From the NCBI GenBank assembly GCA_046538735.1, contig JBKHII010000002.1, positions 73,301-137,300 of the forward strand: 64,000 nt of DNA, given 5' to 3'. The position numbers were made by a program, and so were the translations under genes. How positions within the stretch are numbered: position 1 is the stretch's first letter; each line of letters starts with the position of its first letter. Below the pieces are notes generated by a model that had not been told where the DNA came from, made no database searches, and worked only from the letters and a program-made list of their open reading frames with translations. Positions 26,533-34,658 of the stretch are shown here, in pieces. The stretch comes from SLST01 sp046538735 (lineage in GTDB: Bacteria; Spirochaetota; Spirochaetia; DSM-27196; SLST01).

Positions 26533-27636
26533 CTACGCCGTGCGCGGGGTCATGCCCCGCTGCGGCTTCAGTTGTTTCCCCAGGCCGATGCCCAGGAGTA
26601 CGAGCGTCACGATGCCCGCGCCGAGCGTCACGGCCGCGGCGAGCGGGAGGTCGCCGGCTCGGGCGCCGGTGACGTAGATGTCCTCGAACGAACGGAACAT
26701 CCAGTAGTTCGGGAAGACGTAGAAGAGCCAGTGCCGGCTTCGGGGCACGGCGATGCTGACGAACGGCACCGTGAGGTAGAGCATCATCACGACTTTAAGG
26801 GCGGCGACGGCCTGAATCTGGTTCTTCGCGATGCCGCCCACGAGGAGCGCAACCACGAGCGGGAGCGGCGCCGAGACCACGAGCGCAAGGACGAAGCGCC
26901 CGAAAGGCACGGTCGTACCCACGAGAATCAGGTGGCCCACGGTCGCGACCACGAACCCCACGACGGCGGCGAGGATGCCGCGTGCGGCGAAGTAGTCGAA
27001 GCCGCTCATCGGGGTCACGGTGAAGGCGCGTGTGACGTTCTGCTCCTTCTCGTCGATCATGGCGAAGCTCACGGCGAGCCCGCCGATGAGCGAGGCGAGC
27101 ATGACGAGACCGACCGAGGCGTACTCCTTGAACGGCGAGCGCGAATCGGTTTGCGTCACCGCGTACTCCGCGGGCGGGTCAACGGCGGTCGCTGCGAGGA
27201 GCACCGAGCGCATGACGGCCTCGCTCTCGGCGCCCTCGTTGCCTTCGAGCACCACCGACCACGGCGGGTCGGCGCCCGGGTCGAGCACGAAGCCGCCCAC
27301 GTCGTCCGTACGCAGCACGCGATCGCGTACCGACTCGGCGGTTTCGTACGTCTCAACGCGGCCGTAGTCTTCGAGACGTGCGGACAGGCGCGTGGCCGCC
27401 GAGAGGAGCGTGCGCCGCTCGGCCTCGGTCGGCGTCGCCGACTCCGAGTCCGCGGCGACTTGCGCGACGCTCGTGGGCGCCTGGACGGCGTAGGTCACCT
27501 CCGAGCCTTCGAAACTCGGCAGGAAGAGCCTGAGGCCGCCGGCGAGCAGGAGCGGAGCGACGAGGATGTAGACGACCATGCTGTCGCGCAGCGCGTTCGT
27601 CAGGTCGAACTTGATGATCGAAAGAATGCGGTTCAT
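26533..27636 (-). CDS. ABC-2 type transporter permease
   Basis: 367 residues. One span near residues 20-40, a soluble external domain of about 140 residues, then five spans starting near residue 185 (ASVGLVMLASLIGGLAVSFAM), the NatB/YhgE-like layout of ABC-2 exporter subunits. EKEQNVTRAFTVTPMSGFDYF is the typical coupling segment before the third span. The start is 1 nt after the stop of the preceding permease. Probably forms a heterodimer with it. Confidence 0.87.
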   Translation of the reverse strand: MNRILSIIKFDLTNALRDSMVVYILVAPLLLAGGLRLFLPSFEGSEVTYAVQAPTSVAQVAADSESATPTEAERRTLLSAATRLSARLEDYGRVETYETAESVRDRVLRTDDVGGFVLDPGADPPWSVVLEGNEGAESEAVMRSVLLAATAVDPPAEYAVTQTDSRSPFKEYASVGLVMLASLIGGLAVSFAMIDEKEQNVTRAFTVTPMSGFDYFAARGILAAVVGFVVATVGHLILVGTTVPFGRFVLALVVSAPLPLVVALLVGGIAKNQIQAVAALKVVMMLYLTVPFVSIAVPRSRHWLFYVFPNYWMFRSFEDIYVTGARAGDLPLAAAVTLGAGIVTLVLLGIGLGKQLKPQRGMTPRTA

Positions 27637-27637
27637 A

Positions 27638-28672
27638 TCAACCTCCCTTGAGGAGCCGTGCGCGAACGCTCACGGACGCGAAGATGACGGCTCCTGCCAG
27701 CCACGCGAGCCCGACGAGGAGCGTCCGGCCGATGAGCTCGGCGTCCCCGGTCGGGAAGAGCGCCTCGCGCAGCGCGAAGACGAGCGCGTAGCTCGGAATC
27801 GCCTGCACCCAGCCGGGATTGAAAACCGGGTAGATGTAGGCGAAGAAGGGCAGCATGTTGAGGACGAGGATCGCGAGTCCCGGGAAGAACCAGTGCGAGA
27901 GATTCCGGAACCACGCAGCGAAGCCGAGCCCGAAGACGGTCATGAAAGCGCTCGCCCAGACGACGAGCGCGAGGATCGCGGCCCAGTTCGCCGCCAGTCC
28001 CTTTGCCGCCACGACGACAACGAATCCGTACACGATCGCGAGGAGCGTGAAGATCGCGGTCTTGGACGCGATGTACGGCCAGAGCCCGCCCGGAGTGACG
28101 CGGTACGCGCGGATCGTTCCCTCCTGCTTCTCCTGGAAGACGAAGACCGCCACGAGCAGGAAGCCGAGGATGCCGACCTCGAAGGCGAGGAAGACCGGAA
28201 CGCCGGCGAGGTTCATCGGAACCACCTCGGCCTGCGGCCGAAGCCGCTCCACGGGGATCTCCGGGAGCTCGCCCTGCTGCACCTCGCGGATGACGAGGTC
28301 GAGCGTCGCGCGCAGGAGGTTGATCGACTCCTCGGGCACCTGCGTGCGCTGGATGATCTCCACGCTCGGCCGCTCGAGCGACCCGGTGATGACGACACCG
28401 GTCGCGTTCCGGTTCTCCTCGAGGAGTGCATCGAGCTCGGACCGACTCGCAGGGAGGCCCGCCTCGTCCGCGCCAAGCTCCACGAGCGCCGTCCGGATCG
28501 GTGCGTCCGGCAGCGCGTCCAGCACGTACTCGCTCGGTCCGGTCGAGATCTCCTCCGGGAGGAAGACCACGAGCGCGATCATGAGGACGGCGATCGCGAC
28601 GACGACAACGACGTGCCCGTTGCGCCACGCGAGGACGGCGTCCTGGGTGAACAGACTCGCGAACCGTCTCAT
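27638..28672 (-). CDS. ABC-2 type transporter permease
   Basis: 344 residues with the same layout as the following gene: one N-terminal span (VVVVVAIAVLMIALVVFL), an external domain of about 130 residues, and a C-terminal block of five spans with the coupling segment EKQEGTIRAYRVTPGGLWPYI. The ATG overlaps the stop of the ATPase gene (ATGA). Together with the ATPase and second permease it should form an exporter for a lipid, drug or peptide. Confidence 0.87.
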   Translation of the reverse strand: MRRFASLFTQDAVLAWRNGHVVVVVAIAVLMIALVVFLPEEISTGPSEYVLDALPDAPIRTALVELGADEAGLPASRSELDALLEENRNATGVVITGSLERPSVEIIQRTQVPEESINLLRATLDLVIREVQQGELPEIPVERLRPQAEVVPMNLAGVPVFLAFEVGILGFLLVAVFVFQEKQEGTIRAYRVTPGGLWPYIASKTAIFTLLAIVYGFVVVVAAKGLAANWAAILALVVWASAFMTVFGLGFAAWFRNLSHWFFPGLAILVLNMLPFFAYIYPVFNPGWVQAIPSYALVFALREALFPTGDAELIGRTLLVGLAWLAGAVIFASVSVRARLLKGG

Positions 28673-29523
28673 GCGAGCCCCCTTCCGGTGAGCCGGATGA
28701 AGATCTGCTCGAGCGTCGCCTCCTGGCTGTGGATCGTCTCCACGCGGCCGGCGTCGATCAGCGTCTTCAGCCGGGCCGCGTCGTCGGCCTTCTCGGGGAA
28801 GAGCACCTCGCGCGTCACCGACCCGTTGTCGCGATGCTCGACCACAACCGAGCGCTCGCCGTAGCGCAGCTTGAGCTCGCGCGGCGGGTCCATCGCGACG
28901 ACTTCGCCGTCGTTCAGGAAGGCGACCACATCGCAGAGCTCATCCGCGGTGTGCATGTTGTGCGTGGTCAGGAAGATGGTGCACCCCTCCTCGCGCTTTC
29001 GGCGGATGATCTCCTTCACGCGCTCGGCGGTCGCCGGATCGAGGCCGCTCGTGGGTTCATCGAGAAACAGGATCGACGGTTGATTCACCAGACTCCTCGC
29101 GAAGATGAGCCGTTGCTTCATACCCTTGGAGTACGCGCTCGCGCGGCGGTTCGCGGCGTCCGCGAGCCCGACCATCTCGAGCAGCCGGAGCGGATCTTCG
29201 GTCTCGACCGAGTAGAGCCCCGCGTGGTAGGCGAGGTTCTCGCGCCCGGTGAGCTTCCCGAAGACGTTCGGATGCTCGAAGCTCACGCCGATCTTGTTGT
29301 AGAACGCGTTCCCGAGCCGCTGGAGCGGCTTCCCGTCGTAGGTGATCTCGCCCGCCTGGATCGCGAGGAGCCCGGTCATGAGCGCCTGCGTGGTGCTCTT
29401 GCCCGCGCCGCTCGGCCCGAGAAAGCCGAAGATCGTCCCGTCGCTGATCGAAAAGGAGACGTCCTTCACGGACGGCTTGCCCTTCCCTTCGTAGTCGTGC
29501 GTCAGCTGCTTCACCTCAATCAT
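28669..29523 (-). CDS. ABC transporter ATP-binding protein
   Basis: 284 residues. Walker A GPSGAGKST, Q-loop region, signature YSKGMKQRL (variant of LSGGQ, as in other ABC-2 exporters), Walker B SILFLDEPTSGLD and the switch His in LTTHNMH. Energises the two ABC-2 permeases encoded next. Its start overlaps the end of the tetR gene by 8 nt, so the whole group is one operon under that repressor. Confidence 0.93.
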   Translation of the reverse strand: MIEVKQLTHDYEGKGKPSVKDVSFSISDGTIFGFLGPSGAGKSTTQALMTGLLAIQAGEITYDGKPLQRLGNAFYNKIGVSFEHPNVFGKLTGRENLAYHAGLYSVETEDPLRLLEMVGLADAANRRASAYSKGMKQRLIFARSLVNQPSILFLDEPTSGLDPATAERVKEIIRRKREEGCTIFLTTHNMHTADELCDVVAFLNDGEVVAMDPPRELKLRYGERSVVVEHRDNGSVTREVLFPEKADDAARLKTLIDAGRVETIHSQEATLEQIFIRLTGRGLA

Positions 29524-30202
29524 TGCGTTCTCCTTGGATGACCTTCATCATCGATTCGTCCACGAGCACGAGCGTCCCCGGTTCCATGCCCAGGATCCGC
29601 TCAACCGACTCGGTATAGACCTCCATCTTCCGCACGATCGCGTCCACGACCTCAGGATGCTCTCCTATCCGTGGAAGGTAGTCGGCGAACTCCGCGACGA
29701 GGTCCGCCCCGATCCGGAGCACGAACCGCGCGGTCTCGTCGGGATGCGTGACCGACATGGTACCCTCGTCGTTCCCGGCCGCGATGATCCGCGCGAGCAG
29801 CGGCGCGACCGCCTCAACGCTTCGAGTCTGCAGCCGGTCGCGCAGCAGGATGTTGCCCTGGCTGTAGAAGACGCGCGCGATCGCAATCATGAGCTCACGG
29901 TTCTGCGCCTTGAACGAGTTGGTCCGGCGGAACATCTCGTTGAGCCTCTGCACCGCCGAGAGCGATACGTCGTCCGCGAGCGGTTCCACGAGCGCGAGCG
30001 CCTGCTCGGAGGCGCGCGCGGCCAGATCGTCCAGCAGATCTTCCTTCGTCTTGAAGTAGTGATAGAACGCGCCCTTGCTCACGCCCACCGCGTCTATGAT
30101 CGCGTTCACGCTCGTCTGCTCGTAGCCGTGCTGCATGAAGAGCCGCATCGCGGTATCGAGGAACTCGGCCTTTCGTTCGTCGTACTCCTTCACTACGTGC
30201 AC
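29516..30202 (-). CDS. TetR/AcrR-family repressor of the ABC-2 exporter operon
   Basis: 228 residues. HTH domain at about residues 8-55 (FLDTAMRLFMQHGYEQTSVNAI, VGVSKGAFYHYFKTKED). The C-terminal domain is helical and not specific. The start is a GTG with AGGAGG 6 nt before it. Two perfect copies of a TetR-type palindrome lie between the promoter and this start, so it probably represses its own operon until an export substrate binds. Confidence 0.92.
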   Translation of the reverse strand: MHVVKEYDERKAEFLDTAMRLFMQHGYEQTSVNAIIDAVGVSKGAFYHYFKTKEDLLDDLAARASEQALALVEPLADDVSLSAVQRLNEMFRRTNSFKAQNRELMIAIARVFYSQGNILLRDRLQTRSVEAVAPLLARIIAAGNDEGTMSVTHPDETARFVLRIGADLVAEFADYLPRIGEHPEVVDAIVRKMEVYTESVERILGMEPGTLVLVDESMMKVIQGERND

Positions 30203-30243
30203 TGTACGCCTCCTACGCGTCCGGTACGCCGCGGCCGGTTTGT

Positions 30244-30306
30244 ACCGACCGTCGGTTTGTACCGACCGTCGGTTTGTATACTACCGCAGCGGAGCCGGTT
30301 CGTCAA
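30244..30306 (-). promoter_or_regulatory. tetR-ABC operon promoter with two TetR operators
   Basis: On the minus strand: TTGACG (30301-30306), 17-nt spacer, TAGTAT (30278-30283). Immediately downstream lie two copies of ACCGACCGTCGGT (30261-30273 and 30244-30256), 17 bp apart, each an odd-length palindrome with arms ACCGAC/GTCGGT. They cover the start of transcription, the classic place for autorepression. Confidence 0.75.
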
Positions 30307-30401
30307 GCCCAGTCGAGAAACCGAGAGTATCTCGTCCGAGACACTCGGTACGGGGTTGCGACCGGTATCCCCTCGAGTTACAAGTGCCCGAAGGAGAGAA
30401 C

Positions 30402-31073
30402 GTGAAGCGATTGTTCCTTGCGACGGCGGTGTTGTTGTGCACGGCCGTGTTGTCTGCTCAATCCATGAGCCTCGCGCTCTTCGCGGGAGCCGGGGTGAGC
30501 GGGTCAGCGTTCGAGGGTGGCGACTTCACCGGTGAGCCGCCCTTCCACTGCGACGACGGGTGAATCGCGATCCCGGAAATCTCGCCGGGACTCGGTTGGG
30601 CGGCCATCGCAGGATGGAAGGGATACCCGCTCGAGTCGCTCCCGGATCTCTCTATACGGGGTACCTTTGCGGGATCGCAGACGTTTCACGAAGGAACCTT
30701 CGAGGGGCGGGCGATGAACGTGAGCTCGTTCATGTTCGGCATCGGCTTCGGTGTGGGGTATCGCATCGTTCGGTGGCTGGACGTCTACGCCGCCGGGAGC
30801 TGGCTCGTTCCGCTCGTGCTCCATCTGGACGAGGGATTGGCCTCGGGAAGCGACCTGTCTCCGGCGACGTACACGGGCGTTGAAGGACTGGAAGCCGCGC
30901 TCGGGATCGAGCTGCGCATGACCGACCTGCTCGCGGTCTTCGTAGAAGCCGACTACCGCCTGACCGAATACGCGAGCTTCTCGTACCCGGACCACGCCCC
31001 CATGCCGACCGACTACTTCGGTACGAGCGGCCGGCACGGCAAGGCGGGCGTTCTCCTCATCTTCGAGGAGTAG
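30402..31073 (+). pseudogene. Outer-membrane beta-barrel-like protein gene interrupted by one in-frame TGA
   Basis: A GTG with AAGGAGAG before it opens a frame with a signal peptide (RLFLATAVLLCTAVLSAQS). After 53 codons an in-frame TGA occurs at 30561-30563, yet the same frame stays open for 169 more codons with typical barrel features: alternating GFGVGYRIVRWLDVYAAGSWL strands, AVFVEADYRL and a final repeat of short strands. The codon before is GGT/GGG-rich and the TGA could be a mutated TGG. Likely a recent nonsense mutation or a sequencing error. Confidence 0.68.
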
Positions 31074-31097
31074 CGGCCCCGGTATCCACGGGGCCGC
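31073..31097. terminator. Bidirectional hairpin between convergent genes
   Basis: Perfect 9-bp stem GCGGCCCCG / CGGGGCCGC with a 7-nt loop, placed between the stop of the barrel-like gene and the stop of the GH3 gene. No long T-run follows, so termination strength is unclear. Confidence 0.55.
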
Positions 31098-31103
31098 GAA
31101 CGA

Positions 31104-33239
31104 CTACTTGACCACGAACTCCGCCGTCACCGGCTTGGGCGCGCCCAACTCAGTGCCGCGCGCTCCGGGAGAGCACGAGCCCACGGTGAGGCGGAACGTC
31201 CCGGGCTCGACCACGGCGCTACCGTCGTCCTGCACGAGCGCCATGGCGCCGGCCGGCACGGTGAACTCCACGTCCGTGGAGGCGCCGGCCGGAACGTAGA
31301 CCCGCCGGACGCCGCAGAGCGAGGCGAGCGGTGTGCGCGCCGACCCCTCCAGGTCGCTGATGTAGCACTGAACCACTTCGGCGCTGCCTGTGGAGCCGGT
31401 ATTCGTCAGCGTCACGGTCACACGAACGTCCTCTCCGGCGCCGATCGTCTCGGTCGAGAGACGCGCGTTCCCGTACTCGAAGGTTGTGTACGTGAGGCCG
31501 AAGCCGAACGGATAGAGCGGCTTCTCGGTCATGAACCGGTAGGTGCGGCCGTCCATCCGGTAGTCCTCGAAGGGCGGGAGCTGGTCAACGGACATCGGGA
31601 AGGTCACAGGGAGCTTCCCGGACGGCGATACGTCGCCGAAGATCAGGCGCGCGAGCGCGGCTCCTCCCTGCTCGCCCGGGTACCACATGAAGAGGACGGC
31701 GTCCGCGATCTCGTGTACCTCGGGGATCGTGACCGGGCTGCCGCCGGCGAGCACGACCACGAGCGGGTAGCCGGTCGACTTGAGCTTTCGCAGACGGTCG
31801 ATCTGGTGCTCGGGCAGGCCGATCGTCGTGCGGTCGCCGCGTTCGGCGGAGAGGATCGCCTCACCCTCCTCGCCCTCGAGCATCGGGACGAGGCCGGCGA
31901 CGGCAATGATCGCGTCGAATTCGTCGAACTTGCCGGGGATCGACCAGTCGACGGGGTTCACGTTCCGACGGTCGGCGACCATGCCCATGCGGTACTCGAT
32001 CTTGTAGTGCTCGGGCGCGGCGCCCACGAGACCTTCGAGCACGGTCACGAGCGAATCGCTCACGCCGAAGTAGTTACCGAGCAGGACGTCCGTGCTCGCG
32101 GCGTTGTGGCCGGTGACGTAGATCCGGCGCGGCTCGTCGCCGCGGAGGATCGGTAGCACGCCGTCGTTCTTCAGGAGGACGATCGACTTCTCGGCGGCCT
32201 CTCGCGCGAGCGCGACGTGCTCGGGCGCGCGGATGCGATCGGTGCCGATCGAGGAGAACGGCACGCGGTCGTCCGGGTCGAACTGGCCCAGGCGGAAGCG
32301 AACGTCCAGGAGACGCCGCAGGCTCGTGTTGACCTCCTCCTCGGTCACGAGCCCCTGCTCGAGCGCGGCCGGGAGCGCCTCGTAGGTCGATCCGCAGTTC
32401 AGGTCGCACCCCTTCCTGACCGCGAGCGCCGCGGACTCGGCGGCGTTCTTCGTGACCTTGTGGTAGTCGTGGAAGTCGCCGATCGCGCCGCAGTCGGACA
32501 CGTAGTGCCCCTTGAATCCCCACGTGCCGCGCAGTATCTCCTCCATGAGGAGCGAGCTCGCGCAGCACGGCTCGTCGTTCGTGCGGTTGTACGCGCCCAT
32601 GAACGCCTCAACGCCGGCATCGGCGAGTCGCTTGAACGCGGGCAGGTAGGTCTCCCAGAGCTCCTTCGGCGAGACGACCGCATTGAACGTATGCCGCTCG
32701 CCCTCGGGTCCGCTGTGGACCGCGTAGTGCTTCGCGCACGCGGCAGCCTTGAGGTATCCGTCGGCCTCCTGCTGGAGCCCTTCCACGAAGCTCGCGCCAA
32801 GCTCGCCGGCGAGGTACGGGTCTTCGCCGTAGGTCTCCTGCCCACGGCCCCAGCGGGCGTCGCGGAAGATGTTGATGTTCGGCGTCCAGAAGGTGAGGCC
32901 GCGGTATTGGCCGCGAAGTCCCGACTTCACAGCCGCGTTGTACTTCGCGCGTCCCTCGTCCGCGATCGCCTCGGCGATCCGCTTCATGAGGTCGGGGTCG
33001 AACGTGGCGGCCATGCCGATAGCCTGCGGAAACACGGTCGCGCGCCCGGCTCGGGCGACGCCGTGCAGACACTCGTTCCACCAGTGGTAGCGAGGGATGC
33101 CCAGACGCTCCACGCCCGGGCTATCTGCGAGCATGAGGGCGCACTTCTCTTCGATCGTGAGACGGGAGAGCAGGTCCTCTACGCGTTCGGCAAAAGGAAG
33201 ATCCGGATTGAGATAAGCAGGGTGAGATGATTCGGACAT
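31104..33239 (-). CDS. Glycoside hydrolase family 3 (beta-glucosidase/beta-xylosidase type)
   Basis: 711 residues. N-terminal TIM barrel (EKCALMLADSPGVERLGIPRYHWWNECLHGVAR, FPQAIGMAATFD, WGRGQETYGEDPYLA) with the nucleophile Asp in HYVSDCGAIGD. Then the alpha/beta sandwich domain (IVLLKNDGVLPI) and a fibronectin-III-like C-terminal domain starting about residue 600. No signal peptide, so cytoplasmic. The WNECLHG segment is commonest in xylosidase/glucosidase members. The ATG at 33239 has GGAG 9 nt upstream; an ATG 15 nt earlier is also possible. Could cleave the sugars taken up by the ABC system. Confidence 0.92.
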   Translation of the reverse strand: MSESSHPAYLNPDLPFAERVEDLLSRLTIEEKCALMLADSPGVERLGIPRYHWWNECLHGVARAGRATVFPQAIGMAATFDPDLMKRIAEAIADEGRAKYNAAVKSGLRGQYRGLTFWTPNINIFRDARWGRGQETYGEDPYLAGELGASFVEGLQQEADGYLKAAACAKHYAVHSGPEGERHTFNAVVSPKELWETYLPAFKRLADAGVEAFMGAYNRTNDEPCCASSLLMEEILRGTWGFKGHYVSDCGAIGDFHDYHKVTKNAAESAALAVRKGCDLNCGSTYEALPAALEQGLVTEEEVNTSLRRLLDVRFRLGQFDPDDRVPFSSIGTDRIRAPEHVALAREAAEKSIVLLKNDGVLPILRGDEPRRIYVTGHNAASTDVLLGNYFGVSDSLVTVLEGLVGAAPEHYKIEYRMGMVADRRNVNPVDWSIPGKFDEFDAIIAVAGLVPMLEGEEGEAILSAERGDRTTIGLPEHQIDRLRKLKSTGYPLVVVLAGGSPVTIPEVHEIADAVLFMWYPGEQGGAALARLIFGDVSPSGKLPVTFPMSVDQLPPFEDYRMDGRTYRFMTEKPLYPFGFGLTYTTFEYGNARLSTETIGAGEDVRVTVTLTNTGSTGSAEVVQCYISDLEGSARTPLASLCGVRRVYVPAGASTDVEFTVPAGAMALVQDDGSAVVEPGTFRLTVGSCSPGARGTELGAPKPVTAEFVVK

Positions 33240-33259
33240 ATGGCTATTCTCCATAAACG

Positions 33260-33304
33260 GATGGGTATACTACCCATCGTCCTCCCAGGATCGTCGCCTG
33301 TCAA
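33260..33304 (-). promoter_or_regulatory. Promoter and 19-bp palindromic operator of the GH3 gene
   Basis: On the minus strand a perfect TTGACA (33299-33304) is followed 17 nt later by a weak -10 (GACGAT), and the predicted start of transcription falls on a perfect palindrome at 33260-33278: GATGGGTA, 3 nt, TACCCATC. The palindrome sits 21 nt before the GH3 start and is a probable repressor site or leader hairpin. Confidence 0.5.
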
Positions 33305-33646
33305 TAGTGGATTCCACTGATGCCGCGCGGGCGGATACGACCTCCTTCGCTCTCGGGTCGGGCGCGCGAGCCGACCGAGCCGGATCAGCGACAGGAACAG
33401 CGTCAGCCTCAGAGATAGGCCGACGACAAACCCGCGGAGCTGAACGACCTCGTGGACCGGGCGGTCGATAATGCAGGTCGCGAGCAGACCGAGAAGCGCT
33501 GCGAGAGTCGGCACGAAGAAAGGCGCCACATGCCGAACCGAGAGACGCCCGCGGAAGAGCACCAAGGCAACGCTCAGAAGCGGCGGAACGGCGAGCACGA
33601 CCGAGTAGAGACTGGTGCCGAAATTGTTGACGGCCGGCGGACGCGT
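33295..33646 (-). other. Membrane-protein-like coding stretch without clear start (gap between GH3 and ChbG genes)
   Basis: Directly in frame after the ChbG-type stop, the minus strand stays open and encodes three hydrophobic segments (LAVPPLLSVALVLF, VAPFFVPTLAALLGLLATCII, LRGFVVGLSLRLTLFLSLIRLG). There is no ribosome site and only a GTG at 33598 as a start; the frame runs through the GH3 promoter. Probably a remnant of a membrane protein gene or a readthrough extension. I cannot name a family. Confidence 0.3.
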
Positions 33647-34411
33647 CTACAGCTGCGAGTAGCGCAGGAGCTCGATCCCCACGTTCTCGCAGTAGTCCAT
33701 GATCTCCATGTCCATGAACATGCGCCGCTGGCGGTTGCGTACGAGCGCCTCCTCGCCACGGGACTGCCCCGGCTTGCGGAATAGCGTCATCTCCTCGTCC
33801 TTCGTCGCCGGATGGCCCACGAGCAGATAGGTGCCCGGGGGTGCCTGCGAGAGCTGGTCGGCGAGCTCGGTCCCCGGATGCTCGCCGGGTCCGTCCCAGC
33901 CGGGGAGGAGGTTGACTGCTCCCGACGCTTGGATCTCGCGATCGTAGCGGAGTCCTTTCTCCCTCGCGAAGGCTGAGAGCCGGTCCGCCAGGCCGGGGAT
34001 CGCGCCCACGAGCATGTGTTCGTCCAGGTACGCGAGCTCGAAGCCGAGGTTCAGAAGCAGGTCGTGCTGTGCGGTGACTTCCTTCATGAGATCGTCCATG
34101 TCCGGACTCGCGGCCGAGAGATCCTCCACCGTCAGGAACATTGTGCCGTCCCTGCGCGTGAATTCCTTGTTCTCGGTAAGCGGCCTCCACCGAATCGTCT
34201 CCCACTCCGCGGTGAGCGTCACGTGCAGCCCGAAATCCACGCGATCGCGGAGATCGGCAAGCGTGTCGTAGGCGTTGCGGATCGCCGGCGCGGGCGCCAT
34301 GAGACTGATGTTGCGGACGATACCGTGCGTCACAGTCTCGCGAATCGCGTGGTTCGCAAGGTCGCCCATTCCGGCGTCGTCGGCTCTGGTTACAAGTCGG
34401 ATCCCACTCAT
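33647..34411 (-). CDS. ChbG/HpnK-family (YdjC-like) carbohydrate deacetylase
   Basis: 254 residues. Metal and catalytic motifs of the family are in order: TRADDAGMG (Asp pair, residues 8-13), FGLHVTLTAEW (His), LGFELAYLDEHMLVGAIPG (Asp and His) and LVGHPATKDEE near the end. E. coli ChbG removes an acetyl group from chitobiose-type sugars; other members act on hopanoid intermediates. With the GH94, GH3 and sugar-uptake genes it may process amino-sugar oligosaccharides, which is inference. GAGGAGG precedes the ATG. Confidence 0.87.
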   Translation of the reverse strand: MSGIRLVTRADDAGMGDLANHAIRETVTHGIVRNISLMAPAPAIRNAYDTLADLRDRVDFGLHVTLTAEWETIRWRPLTENKEFTRRDGTMFLTVEDLSAASPDMDDLMKEVTAQHDLLLNLGFELAYLDEHMLVGAIPGLADRLSAFAREKGLRYDREIQASGAVNLLPGWDGPGEHPGTELADQLSQAPPGTYLLVGHPATKDEEMTLFRKPGQSRGEEALVRNRQRRMFMDMEIMDYCENVGIELLRYSQL

Positions 34412-34474
34412 TGCGGCCTCCTCGTGATTTCGGTCAGGATTATTCGAGAAGGATACAATACGGAGGCCGCGCTG

Positions 34475-34633
34475 TCATGCACGGTCTTGATAGATGACCG
34501 GCCGGCCCTCGTAGTTGTGGAGGTCTTCGCGGAGCTTTCGGAGCGTCGTCTGGAACTCGGGATCGTCCACGAGCAGCACACTCGGGCGCACGGCGAGGGC
34601 CCGCGCGGCTGCCGACCTAAACTGTAGTGACAT
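34475..34633 (-). other. 52-codon open frame, possible gene remnant
   Basis: An ATG at 34633 opens a short frame (ARALAVRPSVLLVDDPEF, then LRKLREDLHNYEGRP) ending in TGA. No ribosome site. The segment DPEFQTTL...YEGRP loosely recalls the N-terminus of tryptophan synthase beta chain (DP.F...L...YvGRP), but ARALAVRPSVLLVDDP also recalls an ABC ATPase Walker B. Too short to decide. The rest of the 34412-34658 gap shows nothing else. Confidence 0.25.
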
Positions 34634-34658
34634 GCTTTGGATAGTCAACTCAATCAGT

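Noticed and set aside
30561..30563. TGA in the barrel gene as a selenocysteine codon
   Set aside because: No redox motif around it, an unsuitable protein type, and no evident stem-loop requirement met; a nonsense change or sequencing error is simpler.
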